Shown here: positions 47,159 through 54,896 of the stretch, in pieces
How the letters are laid out: each line of letters starts with the position of its first letter
How positions within the stretch are numbered: the stretch's first letter is position 1
Source: Nocardioides stalactiti
GTDB lineage: Bacteria > Actinomycetota > Actinomycetes > Propionibacteriales > Nocardioidaceae
Direction: 5' to 3'
Length of the DNA: 61,170 bases
Assembly (NCBI RefSeq): GCF_014180715.1
Contig: NZ_JACEFC010000010.1
Span: 1 to 61,170 of the forward strand
Made by a program: the position numbers and the translations under genes
Notes under the pieces: model-generated
Database searches by the model: none
Seen by the model: the letters and a program-made list of their open reading frames with translations, nothing else
Told to the model about the DNA's origin: nothing

Positions 47159-49642
47159 ATGTCTGACCACCGGTCCTTGTCGCGCCTGCGGGTGGCTGCC
47201 CTTCTGGGCACCGCCACCGCGACCGCGGCAGCACTGACCCTCGCCCAACCGCCCCTCGCCCACGCGACCCACGACGCGACCGGGCACGCCGATGCCCAGG
47301 CCGTCGAGGGCGATGGCATCCTCGCGATCCTCAACACCGGTCCTCGGTGCGACGCGGACGACACCGCCATCACCGCGGAGGCGACCCCGACCGGCCGCTG
47401 CGGCGCCGGACTCGCCTTCGAGGGCGAGCAGATCGCGACCTTCACCCAGGAGGCCTCGGCCGGCAACGGCAGCTCGTCGGCGAACGCCGGCACGGCGCCG
47501 CTCGCGATCGAGGACTTCCACGCCGTCGACCTCAACGGCGTCCTCGACGGGCTGGACACCATCGACTCCGGAACGGTCCTCGACCCGGTCGTCCAGGCCC
47601 TCAACCCGCTCCTGCAGGACGCCGTCCGGGCCGCACTCCAGCCGCTCATCGACCCGATCAACGACGCGCTCCAGAGCACCCTCGCGGGGGTCGAGCAGGC
47701 ACTACCGCTGTCGATCGAGATCGGTGCCGTCACCGCGCAGTGCACGGCGACCGCCGATCCTCTGGCGGCCACCGGCAGCACCGAGGTCGCCGGGATCGAC
47801 ATCCTGATCGAGCTCGGCTCGACCCAGGTGCGTGCCCCCATCGACCTCGGCACCGGCGCCAACGCTCCCCTCACCGTGACGGCGCCGCAGGACCTCGTGG
47901 ACGGGGTCCTCGAGGGGCTGCGCGACACCTTCGAGCAGACCCTCGGCGGCGCGCTCGCGCCGCTCAACGTCCTCGTCACGGGGCTCGAGGACACCGTGAT
48001 CGACACCCTGCTCGAGGCCCTCGAGCCGTCGTTGCTCACGGCTCTCACCGATGCCCTCCGTGGCGTCGTGTCGGGAACGGTCAACATCCAGGAGCCCGTG
48101 TCCCCCTCGAGCACCGGTGAGATCACGGTGCGCGCACTGGAGCTCACCCTCGTCGGCAGCACCGGCCGTCTCGCCAACGCGCACTGCGGCCCCAACACGG
48201 CCGGCACCGTGGACGACGACGACGCCGACGACGACGGACTCACCGACGACGAGGAAGACGGCCTCGGCACCGACCCGCTCGACCCCGACACCGACGACGA
48301 CGGACTCACCGACGGCGACGAGGTCAACGGCGACTCCAACGACACCTACGGCAACGAGCCCACCGACCCGCTCGACCCCGACAGCGACGACGACGGACTC
48401 ACCGACGGCGACGAGGTCACCGACCACGGCACCGACCCCAACGACGCCGACACCGACGACGGCGGCGTGCCCGACGGCATCGAGGTCAACACCGACGGGA
48501 CCGACCCGCTCGACGGCAGTGACGACCTGGTCGACGACGACGCCGACGACGACGGACTCACCGACGACGAGGAAGACGGCCTCGGCACCGACCCGCTCGA
48601 CCCCGACACCGACGACGACGGACTCACCGACGGCGACGAGGTCAACGGCGACTCCAACGACACCTACGGCAACGAGCCCACCGACCCGCTCGACCCCGAC
48701 AGCGACGACGACGGACTCACCGACGGCGACGAGGTCACCGACCACGGCACCGACCCCAACGACGCCGACACCGACGACGGCGGCGTCTCCGACGGTGACG
48801 AGGTCCTCGACCAGGACACCGACCCGCTCGACGGCAGCGACGACATCCTCGATGACGACGCCGACGACGACGGCCTCACCGACGACGAGGAAGGCGACCT
48901 GGGAACCGACCCCAACGACGCCGACACCGACGACGACGGCATCAACGACGGCGACGAGGTCGACGGCTCGACGAACGACGACTACGGCGACGAGCCGACC
49001 GACCCGCTCGACGAGGACAGCGACGACGACGGACTGCTGGACGGTGCCGAGACCGGGACCCACGGCACCGACCCCAACGACGCCGACACCGACGACGACG
49101 GGCTGAGCGACGGGACCGAGATCAACGGCCCCACCAACTGCTCGACCGGGAGCACCGACCCGCTCGACGCCGACACCGACGGCGACAGCCTGCGGGACGG
49201 CGCTGAGGTCAACGGCATCCGGATCAACCAGGAGGTGCAGTTCAGCAAGACCCGGAGCCGGACCATCGGACTGGTCAAGCCGGACCCGTGCGACGCCGAC
49301 ACCGACAACGACGGCCTGCGCGACAACCGAGAGGTCCGAGGCATCAAGATCGGCCAGAAGGTGATCGTCCGTGACAGCCAGGGCGGCAGCTACTTCCTCG
49401 GCAAGCGCAAGTCCAACCCGCTCCGCAAGGACACCGACGGGGACGGGCTGCGTGACAAGGCGGAGTTCACCGGCAGCCGCAACGGCGCCCACGACAACCG
49501 CAAGTCGGACCCGACCAACTGGGACACCGACAAGGGCGGCGTGAGCGACGGCCGCGAGATCGAGGGCAAGTCGGACCCGTCCGACGTCCACTCCGGCCTG
49601 AAGAACCCGCGCCTCCCGGCCGGTCGTACGGCGATCGGATAA
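47159..49642 (+). CDS. Large secreted protein with calcium-binding TSP3-type repeats
   Basis: 827 residues. A Sec signal peptide (about 1-42, ending in AHATHDA) is followed by an exported domain of about 310 residues containing two Cys pairs, then about 14 Asp-rich repeats of the thrombospondin type 3/EF-hand kind (DADDDGLTDDEE, DPDTDDDGLTDGDEV). These bind Ca2+ and make stiff rods. The C-terminus is less acidic and has no LPXTG, membrane helix or lipid anchor. Possible -35 TTGCCG (47107) and -10 TAACAA (47132) lie upstream, with AAGGA 7 nt before the ATG. Confidence 0.88.
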   Translation: MSDHRSLSRLRVAALLGTATATAAALTLAQPPLAHATHDATGHADAQAVEGDGILAILNTGPRCDADDTAITAEATPTGRCGAGLAFEGEQIATFTQEASAGNGSSSANAGTAPLAIEDFHAVDLNGVLDGLDTIDSGTVLDPVVQALNPLLQDAVRAALQPLIDPINDALQSTLAGVEQALPLSIEIGAVTAQCTATADPLAATGSTEVAGIDILIELGSTQVRAPIDLGTGANAPLTVTAPQDLVDGVLEGLRDTFEQTLGGALAPLNVLVTGLEDTVIDTLLEALEPSLLTALTDALRGVVSGTVNIQEPVSPSSTGEITVRALELTLVGSTGRLANAHCGPNTAGTVDDDDADDDGLTDDEEDGLGTDPLDPDTDDDGLTDGDEVNGDSNDTYGNEPTDPLDPDSDDDGLTDGDEVTDHGTDPNDADTDDGGVPDGIEVNTDGTDPLDGSDDLVDDDADDDGLTDDEEDGLGTDPLDPDTDDDGLTDGDEVNGDSNDTYGNEPTDPLDPDSDDDGLTDGDEVTDHGTDPNDADTDDGGVSDGDEVLDQDTDPLDGSDDILDDDADDDGLTDDEEGDLGTDPNDADTDDDGINDGDEVDGSTNDDYGDEPTDPLDEDSDDDGLLDGAETGTHGTDPNDADTDDDGLSDGTEINGPTNCSTGSTDPLDADTDGDSLRDGAEVNGIRINQEVQFSKTRSRTIGLVKPDPCDADTDNDGLRDNREVRGIKIGQKVIVRDSQGGSYFLGKRKSNPLRKDTDGDGLRDKAEFTGSRNGAHDNRKSDPTNWDTDKGGVSDGREIEGKSDPSDVHSGLKNPRLPAGRTAIG
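48215..48786 (+). repeat. Near-perfect tandem duplication inside the TSP3-repeat gene
   Basis: About 250 bp ending at 48468 recur unchanged ending at 48786, an offset of exactly 318 bp (106 codons). I compared the two stretches base by base and found them identical, including third codon positions, from about 48217/48535 onward. This points to recent duplication or gene conversion. Confidence 0.85.
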
Positions 49643-49661
49643 CAGCGCGAGCAGCATCGAC

Positions 49662-49698
49662 CCACGGGGGCACCGGCACCACGCCGGTGCCCCCGTGG
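49662..49698 (+). terminator. Hairpin terminator after the TSP3-repeat gene
   Basis: CCACGGGGGCACCGGC (49662-49677) pairs perfectly with GCCGGTGCCCCCGTGG (49683-49698) over a 5-nt loop, 20 bp after the stop codon. No T-run follows. Confidence 0.88.
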
Positions 49699-49739
49699 CG
49701 TTCCCGTATCGGTCCACCAGGCACTTATAGAGTCAGGAC

Positions 49740-50438
49740 GTGGACGACGAGGAGATCGCCAAGTCAGCCGCCCTCGAGCAGCGGCACTGGTGGTACGCAG
49801 AGCGACGCGCGCTGGTGCGTCGTACGACGTCGTCGTGGCCGCGCGGCCGCGCCCTCGACGTCGGTTGCGCCGGCGGCGGCAACACGGCCGTGCTCGCCGA
49901 GCTCGGCTGGTCGACCACGGGACTGGAGTACTCGCCGGCCGGGGTCCGGATCGCCGCGTCCCGCGGGCTCGACGTGCTCCGTGGCGACGCGACCAGCATG
50001 CCGTTCGCCGACGCCACGTTCGACCTGGTGATGGCGACCGACGTGTGGGAGCACATCGAGGACGACCACGCGGTCGCGGCGGAGTCTGCCCGGGTGCTCC
50101 GTCCCGGGGGGCGGGCCCTCGTCGCGGTCCCCTGCAGCATGAAGCTGTGGAGCGGCCACGACGTCGCGCTGGGGCACTTCCGACGCTACGAGCGAGACGA
50201 GCTCGCCGCGGTCGTGACCGGCGCCGGCCTGGTGGTCGACGACGTGTGGTCCTGGAACGTGCTGCTGCGACCGGTCGTCCGAGCCCGTCGCCGCAAGCGC
50301 AACGACTCCGAGAGCGAGATGGAGCCGGTCAGCCCGGTCCTCAACGCCGGGCTCCGCTCCGCGGTGGCACTCGAGCGGGTCCTGCCGCTGCGCCGCCTCC
50401 CCGGGGTCAGCCTGGTGGTGACGGCGCACAAGCCGTGA
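49740..50438 (+). CDS. SAM-dependent methyltransferase (envelope-glycan neighbourhood)
   Basis: 232 residues, class I methyltransferase. The SAM motif is ALDVGCAGGGNTAVLAEL near residue 40, then ATSMPFADATFDLVMATDV and ARVLRPGGRALVAVP. The region WSGHDVALGHFRRYERDEL is typical of methyltransferases acting near glycosyltransferases. TAGAGT (49728-49733) is 6 nt before the GTG. Its stop overlaps the GTG of the next gene, an acyltransferase-like protein, so the two are coupled. Confidence 0.85.
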   Translation: MDDEEIAKSAALEQRHWWYAERRALVRRTTSSWPRGRALDVGCAGGGNTAVLAELGWSTTGLEYSPAGVRIAASRGLDVLRGDATSMPFADATFDLVMATDVWEHIEDDHAVAAESARVLRPGGRALVAVPCSMKLWSGHDVALGHFRRYERDELAAVVTGAGLVVDDVWSWNVLLRPVVRARRRKRNDSESEMEPVSPVLNAGLRSAVALERVLPLRRLPGVSLVVTAHKP

Positions 50439-51484
50439 CCTCCGCCGAGTCTCCCCAGGAGCGCTGGGTCGCCGATCCGAGCATCGGGTGGCGGATCCTG
50501 CTCACGGCGTCGCTCCCCCACCCACCCGCCGTCGCGACGGTCACCGGGCACCTCGAGGCCCTGGCGGCGTCGCACGGCTGGCCATCGCCGCCGGTACGGA
50601 CGGCAGCCGACCCGGCTGCACTCCGACGGGCCCTGACCGCGGCCGACCCGGCGCCCGTCGTGGTCGGGATCGCCGGTTCCGACCTGGTCGTGTCCGCCCA
50701 CCACGCCGCCGTCGACGGCCTCGGCCTGCTGCGGGTCCTCGACGGTCTGGGCCTGGCGCCCGTGCGCTCCACCGCGCGCGGGGTGGGCGAGAGGCCTGCC
50801 GAGCACGGCCTGCTCGGGACGATCGCCCGCCGGCTCGGTGAGGCGGCCGTGTCCCCTCCGGCCCGTCCTCGGCCGTCGACCCGGGGCGAGACCCCGAGCG
50901 CGACCCGGGCCGAGGGCGACGTCCTGTGCGACCTCGAGGTCGCCGGGACCTACCGGACGGCGGCCGTGGTGCACGCGGCGGTCCGCGCCGTCGTCGACCA
51001 CGAGGAGGGGCTCGGCCGCGCGGCCCGACACGTGGCCGTCGCCGTCGGTGTCACCCGCGACCCCGACCCGGACTCCCCCATCGCCGACCGCAGCGCGCTG
51101 CTGCGGCTGCGGGACGTCGAGGGGCTGACCCGGCTCGACATCGAGCGCGCGCTGCGGACCGCCCCCGTCCAGGCGCCGCCCGGCGGCGGCACACGGCGCC
51201 CGTGGAGCGGAGCCGTCGGACGGGTCAGCGCCGTCGGCATGCGGGTCCTCGGGCCGCGGCTCGGCTCGACCCTGCTGGTCTCGCACCTCGGCGAGGTCAG
51301 CGCGCCGCACGTGGACCGGCTCGCGTTCCACCCGGTCACGGCTGGCGGCAGCGGGCTCTCGCTGGGCGTCGTCGGCGACCGCGGGCGCACCGTGCTCGGT
51401 CTGCGCGCGCGAGCCTCGGCATGGGACGCCGACGGCCTCGAGCGACTGCTCGAGCCCGTCGGGGGCAGGCTCACGGACGGCTGA
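50435..51484 (+). CDS. Condensation-domain/PapA-like acyltransferase
   Basis: 349 residues. The motif SAHHAAVDGLGLL near residue 90 matches HHxxxDG of the condensation/acyltransferase superfamily (WS/DGAT, PapA, NRPS condensation). A later VSHLGEV corresponds to the SNLG-type strand. It probably transfers an acyl group to an alcohol or amine, but about 100 residues shorter than typical members, so function is inferred. It overlaps the methyltransferase gene by 4 bp (GTGA) and converges on the DUF3068 gene. Confidence 0.7.
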   Translation: MTSAESPQERWVADPSIGWRILLTASLPHPPAVATVTGHLEALAASHGWPSPPVRTAADPAALRRALTAADPAPVVVGIAGSDLVVSAHHAAVDGLGLLRVLDGLGLAPVRSTARGVGERPAEHGLLGTIARRLGEAAVSPPARPRPSTRGETPSATRAEGDVLCDLEVAGTYRTAAVVHAAVRAVVDHEEGLGRAARHVAVAVGVTRDPDPDSPIADRSALLRLRDVEGLTRLDIERALRTAPVQAPPGGGTRRPWSGAVGRVSAVGMRVLGPRLGSTLLVSHLGEVSAPHVDRLAFHPVTAGGSGLSLGVVGDRGRTVLGLRARASAWDADGLERLLEPVGGRLTDG

Positions 51485-51522
51485 TCCGGGCGCCCACCCA
51501 CTCCCTCCTGGGAGATCGGGGG

Positions 51523-52500
51523 TCAGGCCGTGACCAACGGCCGATCCTTGTGTGCGCCGTCGGCGAGCGGCGCCGCGACCCGGCGGTTGATGACCAGGCC
51601 GAGGCCGAGCATCAGCAGGCCGAGCAGGACCATGACGACGGGGTACAGCAGGTGCAGGCCCCCGAGCAGCATCGCCTTGCTGCCGACCGCCTCGACGTTG
51701 TCGTCGACCTGGCCGTCGGTGTAGTAGACGGTGCCGACGAACGCGGGCACGGCCTGGCCGTCGTAGACCAGCTCTTGGGTCCGCTCCTCGATCCGGTGGA
51801 CCGGCGAACCGGTGACCGGCTCGACGTAGAAGGTCCGGATCATCGAGTACCGCATGTCGGCCTGGACCGCGTCCTCGACACCGAAGACGCTGCCGGGGAC
51901 CTCACGGGTGTCGATGACCTGCGACTCGACGACCTGCACGAACTTGTAGACCTTGAGGCCCTGGATCTCCTCCTCGCCCTCGTAGGTCGCCGGAGCGGTC
52001 TCCTCGGTCGAGCCGTCCCACACGTCGTAGGTCTGCTTCTCGGTGCCGAACGGGAACTTGTAGATCTGGCCCTGGAAGTCGGTCGCCACCTGCTCGACGA
52101 CGTCGCCGTCGGCCTCGGCCACCCAGGTGTCACAGCTCGCGCAGTCCACGGCCTCGCCGGTGACGGCGTCGAACGCGACGCGCTCGGTCGACTTCTGGAA
52201 GTTGCCGCCCGTCGCCTTGTCGATCGTGGTGACATTGACCCAGACCACGGCACCGTCGGGGGCGTCGGCGTCGACGTCCTCGCTGGTCTTGGACGTGATC
52301 CTCAGGTCGTGGGTCTCGGCCGCGAGGACCGAGGGGTCGGAATTGAAGACCTGAGCCCCGTCGGCCTGCAGGCTGGTCTCCGAGCTGTAGCCGGCGGGCA
52401 CCCGGGCCAGCGCGGGGTAGGCGTAGAAGCGGGCCAGCCCGGCCGCGACGACGAGAAACACCCCCAGTCCGACGAGAACCGGTCCGATCATTCGACGCAT
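51523..52500 (-). CDS. DUF3068 (PorA-like) membrane protein
   Basis: 325 residues. One membrane helix at each end (GPVLVGLGVFLVVAAGLARF near the start, GLHLLYPVVMVLLGLLMLG near the end) flank a ~260-residue extracytoplasmic domain with a CASC pair. This matches DUF3068, also called porin PorA family, although a channel function is not shown for most members. GGGAGGA lies 5 nt before the ATG. It overlaps the GT4 gene by 13 bp and is the last gene of the glycan operon. Confidence 0.85.
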   Translation of the reverse strand: MRRMIGPVLVGLGVFLVVAAGLARFYAYPALARVPAGYSSETSLQADGAQVFNSDPSVLAAETHDLRITSKTSEDVDADAPDGAVVWVNVTTIDKATGGNFQKSTERVAFDAVTGEAVDCASCDTWVAEADGDVVEQVATDFQGQIYKFPFGTEKQTYDVWDGSTEETAPATYEGEEEIQGLKVYKFVQVVESQVIDTREVPGSVFGVEDAVQADMRYSMIRTFYVEPVTGSPVHRIEERTQELVYDGQAVPAFVGTVYYTDGQVDDNVEAVGSKAMLLGGLHLLYPVVMVLLGLLMLGLGLVINRRVAAPLADGAHKDRPLVTA

Positions 52501-53747
52501 GTCGTTCCTCCCATGACGGCCACGCGTTCGTTTCGCGGGCGTGCTTGAGCGGGGCGCACGGGAGTGCGCACCGCGAGTTCGCAGATGACCAGGTCCAGCG
52601 CCTGACGGCGCATCTCGGACCAGTCGAATCGGTGGGCCCAGGTCTGGCTCGCCTCGAACCAGCGGGCCCGGGACGCCCGGTCGGCGGCCTCGACGAGCAC
52701 CTCGGCGAGGCGCTGGGTGAGCCGGCGGCCCACCTCGTCGAGGTCGGCGGCGTCGGGCACCAGCCAGCCGGTCTCGCCGGCTCGGATCGAGTCGCGCAGG
52801 CCCGGGACGTCGCGGGCCAGGGTCGGGACGCCGTGGCCGGCGGCCTCGATCACCGCCTGCCCCCAGCCCTCGGCGTCGGACGCGCAGACGTGGACGGCGG
52901 CGCGGTCGAGCAGCCGGCCCTTGGTGGCCTCGTCGACGAAGCCGTGGAACGTGACGATGCCGGTCAGCCCGAGGTCGACCGCGAGCTGCTCGAGCCGCGG
53001 GCGCTCGGGGCCCTCCCCGATGACGTCGAGGCGCAGCCCGGGTCGCTGGGCGACGAGCGCGGCCACCGACCGGAGCACGAGGTCGACCCGCTTGTGCGTC
53101 ACCAGGCGGCCGAGGACGGCGATGGTCTCGGGGTCCTTGGCGGCGGGGTCACCGGCGCCGAGCGGCGGCAGGTCGGCGCCGTTGGCGAGCAGGCCCACGT
53201 CACCGCTCCAGCCGAGCCGCTCGCGCATCTCCTCGACGGTCGAGGGCGACACCCCGACCACCGGCCGACGGCGATAGACCCGCGGCATGACGCTGCGCTC
53301 GAGCCACCGGCCGAAGGCGGCGACGGGCCCGGGGAACCGGGTGGCGAACTGGTCCTGGTGGACGTGGTGCATCACCAGCAGCACCGGCGTGCGCCGACGG
53401 AGGAACAGGGGCGCGAACGACGGCAGGCCGCACGACGGGTCGATGACCGCGTCGACCTGGCGACGGCGGGCGAGCAGCCGCAGCGCCGTGTGGGCGTAGA
53501 ACGAGATCGTCCCGCCCCGACGGCGGACGACGATGTCGTCCCGTACCGAGGTGGCGGGCTGACCGGGCTCGCGCGCGGTCAGGAACTCGACCTCGGCGCC
53601 ACCCTCGCGCAGTGCCCGGGCGAAGTGCCAGGCGTAGATCTCCGAGCCCCCGGCCAGCGAGTGGTCGAGATCGCGCCAGTTGACCAGCACGACCCGACGA
53701 CCCGCGAGCGGGCCGAGGGGCAGCAGGGACGACGGCGCGCGGCGCAT
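52488..53747 (-). CDS. Family 4 glycosyltransferase
   Basis: 419 residues, GT-B fold. The N-terminal domain has WRDLDHSLAGGSEIYAWHFAR; the C-terminal domain has IAVLGRLVTHKRVDLVLR, LDVIGEGPERPRLEQLA and the nucleotide-sugar motif SDAEGWGQAVIEAAGHGVP. It retains configuration and works on the cytosolic side. Sugar donor and acceptor are unknown. The start is 1 bp after the GT2 stop, and its end overlaps DUF3068, so it is a core member of the envelope operon. Confidence 0.9.
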   Translation of the reverse strand: MRRAPSSLLPLGPLAGRRVVLVNWRDLDHSLAGGSEIYAWHFARALREGGAEVEFLTAREPGQPATSVRDDIVVRRRGGTISFYAHTALRLLARRRQVDAVIDPSCGLPSFAPLFLRRRTPVLLVMHHVHQDQFATRFPGPVAAFGRWLERSVMPRVYRRRPVVGVSPSTVEEMRERLGWSGDVGLLANGADLPPLGAGDPAAKDPETIAVLGRLVTHKRVDLVLRSVAALVAQRPGLRLDVIGEGPERPRLEQLAVDLGLTGIVTFHGFVDEATKGRLLDRAAVHVCASDAEGWGQAVIEAAGHGVPTLARDVPGLRDSIRAGETGWLVPDAADLDEVGRRLTQRLAEVLVEAADRASRARWFEASQTWAHRFDWSEMRRQALDLVICELAVRTPVRPAQARPRNERVAVMGGTTCVE

Positions 53748-53748
53748 C

Positions 53749-54603
53749 TCAGGCCTCGCTCAGCAGGGATGCGGCGGCGGGGACGGCGATGGCGACCGGC
53801 AGGGCGACCGAGGCGGGCAGCGGCATGGGGGACTGCGAACGCGCCTTGGTGGTCGCCCTGCCGGAAATCGAGGTCGCAGGAGCGGGGATGGTGACGATGC
53901 GCCGGGTCCGCCAGGCGATCCGGGCGAGCTCGGTGAACGCACCCGCGCCGTGTCGGGCCGGGACGAAGGTCGAGCCCGGGACGTCGGTCCAGGTCACCGG
54001 GATCTCCGCGATCCGGGCACCGGTCGCACGCAGCCGGACCAGCAGCTCGACGTCGAAGGAGAAGCCGGTCGCCTCGAGGTCGACGGCGACCGCACGGGCG
54101 ATGCCGCCGCGGATGACCTTGAAGCCGCACTGGGTGTCGGCGATGCCGGGCACGAGACGCCGGGCGATCCGGCGGTAGGCGGCGGCGCCAGCGCTGCGGG
54201 TGCGGCAGTTGCGCACCTCGGCGACCGCACCGTCGACCGCGCGGGAACCGATCACGACGTCGGCCCCCAGCTGGAACCGGCGCCAGGCGTCCTCGAGCGC
54301 AGTCAGGTCGGTCGCACCGTCGGCGTCCATGAAGGCGACCAGGTCGGCGTTGCTGGCGAGCAGCCCCGCACGGACCGCGGCACCCTTGCCGCGGCGGGCG
54401 CACTCGACGACCCGCACCGGCAGACCAGTGCTGTCGGCAGCCCGCGCCACCTCGGCGGTGCGGTCGGTGCTGGCGTTGTCGACGACCAGCACCTCGACCT
54501 CGCCGAGGACCGAACGACGCTGCGCGACGTAGCGGCGCAGCGCGTGGAGCGTACGCGGGAGCCGAAGCTCCTCGTTGTACGCAGGAATGACGATGTGCAG
54601 CAT
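53749..54603 (-). CDS. Family 2 glycosyltransferase (polyprenyl-phosphate sugar synthase-like)
   Basis: 284 residues, GT-A fold. Motifs are VIPAYNEELRLPRTL, VLVVDNASTDRT, the metal-binding MDADGATD and TQCGFKVIRGG, as in dolichyl-phosphate glucose/mannose synthases (ALG5/DPM1 type). It probably loads a sugar on a polyprenyl phosphate to feed the GT-C enzymes of the same operon. No C-terminal membrane helices; the tail has one weak hydrophobic patch. GGGAGGG is 5 nt before the ATG at 54603. Confidence 0.88.
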   Translation of the reverse strand: MLHIVIPAYNEELRLPRTLHALRRYVAQRRSVLGEVEVLVVDNASTDRTAEVARAADSTGLPVRVVECARRGKGAAVRAGLLASNADLVAFMDADGATDLTALEDAWRRFQLGADVVIGSRAVDGAVAEVRNCRTRSAGAAAYRRIARRLVPGIADTQCGFKVIRGGIARAVAVDLEATGFSFDVELLVRLRATGARIAEIPVTWTDVPGSTFVPARHGAGAFTELARIAWRTRRIVTIPAPATSISGRATTKARSQSPMPLPASVALPVAIAVPAAASLLSEA

Positions 54604-54706
54604 CCGGACCCTCCCAAGCCGTCTGCGTGATCGCCTCGTCCCGCTCCCGTGGGTCGAGGCTGGTCCGACCGTCCGCGTGCTCCCCAGCTGCGGACGGTCG
54701 GCGCGA

Positions 54707-54838
54707 TCACTCGCTCGAGTAGGTGTAGAGCTCCGCGTTGGAAACGGGCTTCTGGCCACCCTCGACAGCGTTGACGCCACCGACGAGGACAGCTGATGCG
54801 GCAAGTGCTCCGACGACCGCAGAAATGAACATGTTCAT
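54707..54838 (-). CDS. Tiny exported protein, DUF2613-like
   Basis: 43 residues. A signal-type or anchor helix (FISAVVGALAASAVLVGGV) precedes a short outside tail ending AELYTYSSE. The position directly after the AftD cluster resembles Rv0236A, the small secreted protein next to aftD in M. tuberculosis, and the sequence fits DUF2613. GGGAGGGG lies 8 nt before the ATG, a strong ribosome binding site for so small a gene. Its role is unknown; a partner of the glycosyltransferases is possible. Confidence 0.75.
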   Translation of the reverse strand: MNMFISAVVGALAASAVLVGGVNAVEGGQKPVSNAELYTYSSE

Positions 54839-54896
54839 GCGAAGGTCCCCTCCCAAAGACCTGTGCCGTCCCGGTGAACCGGCCGGCACCCCTCGT

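Noticed and set aside
47702..49717. A long Val/Gly-rich frame antisense to the TSP3-repeat gene that looks like a repetitive surface protein
   Set aside because: The repetition is only the complement of the Asp-rich calcium repeats; there is no signal peptide and no start context.
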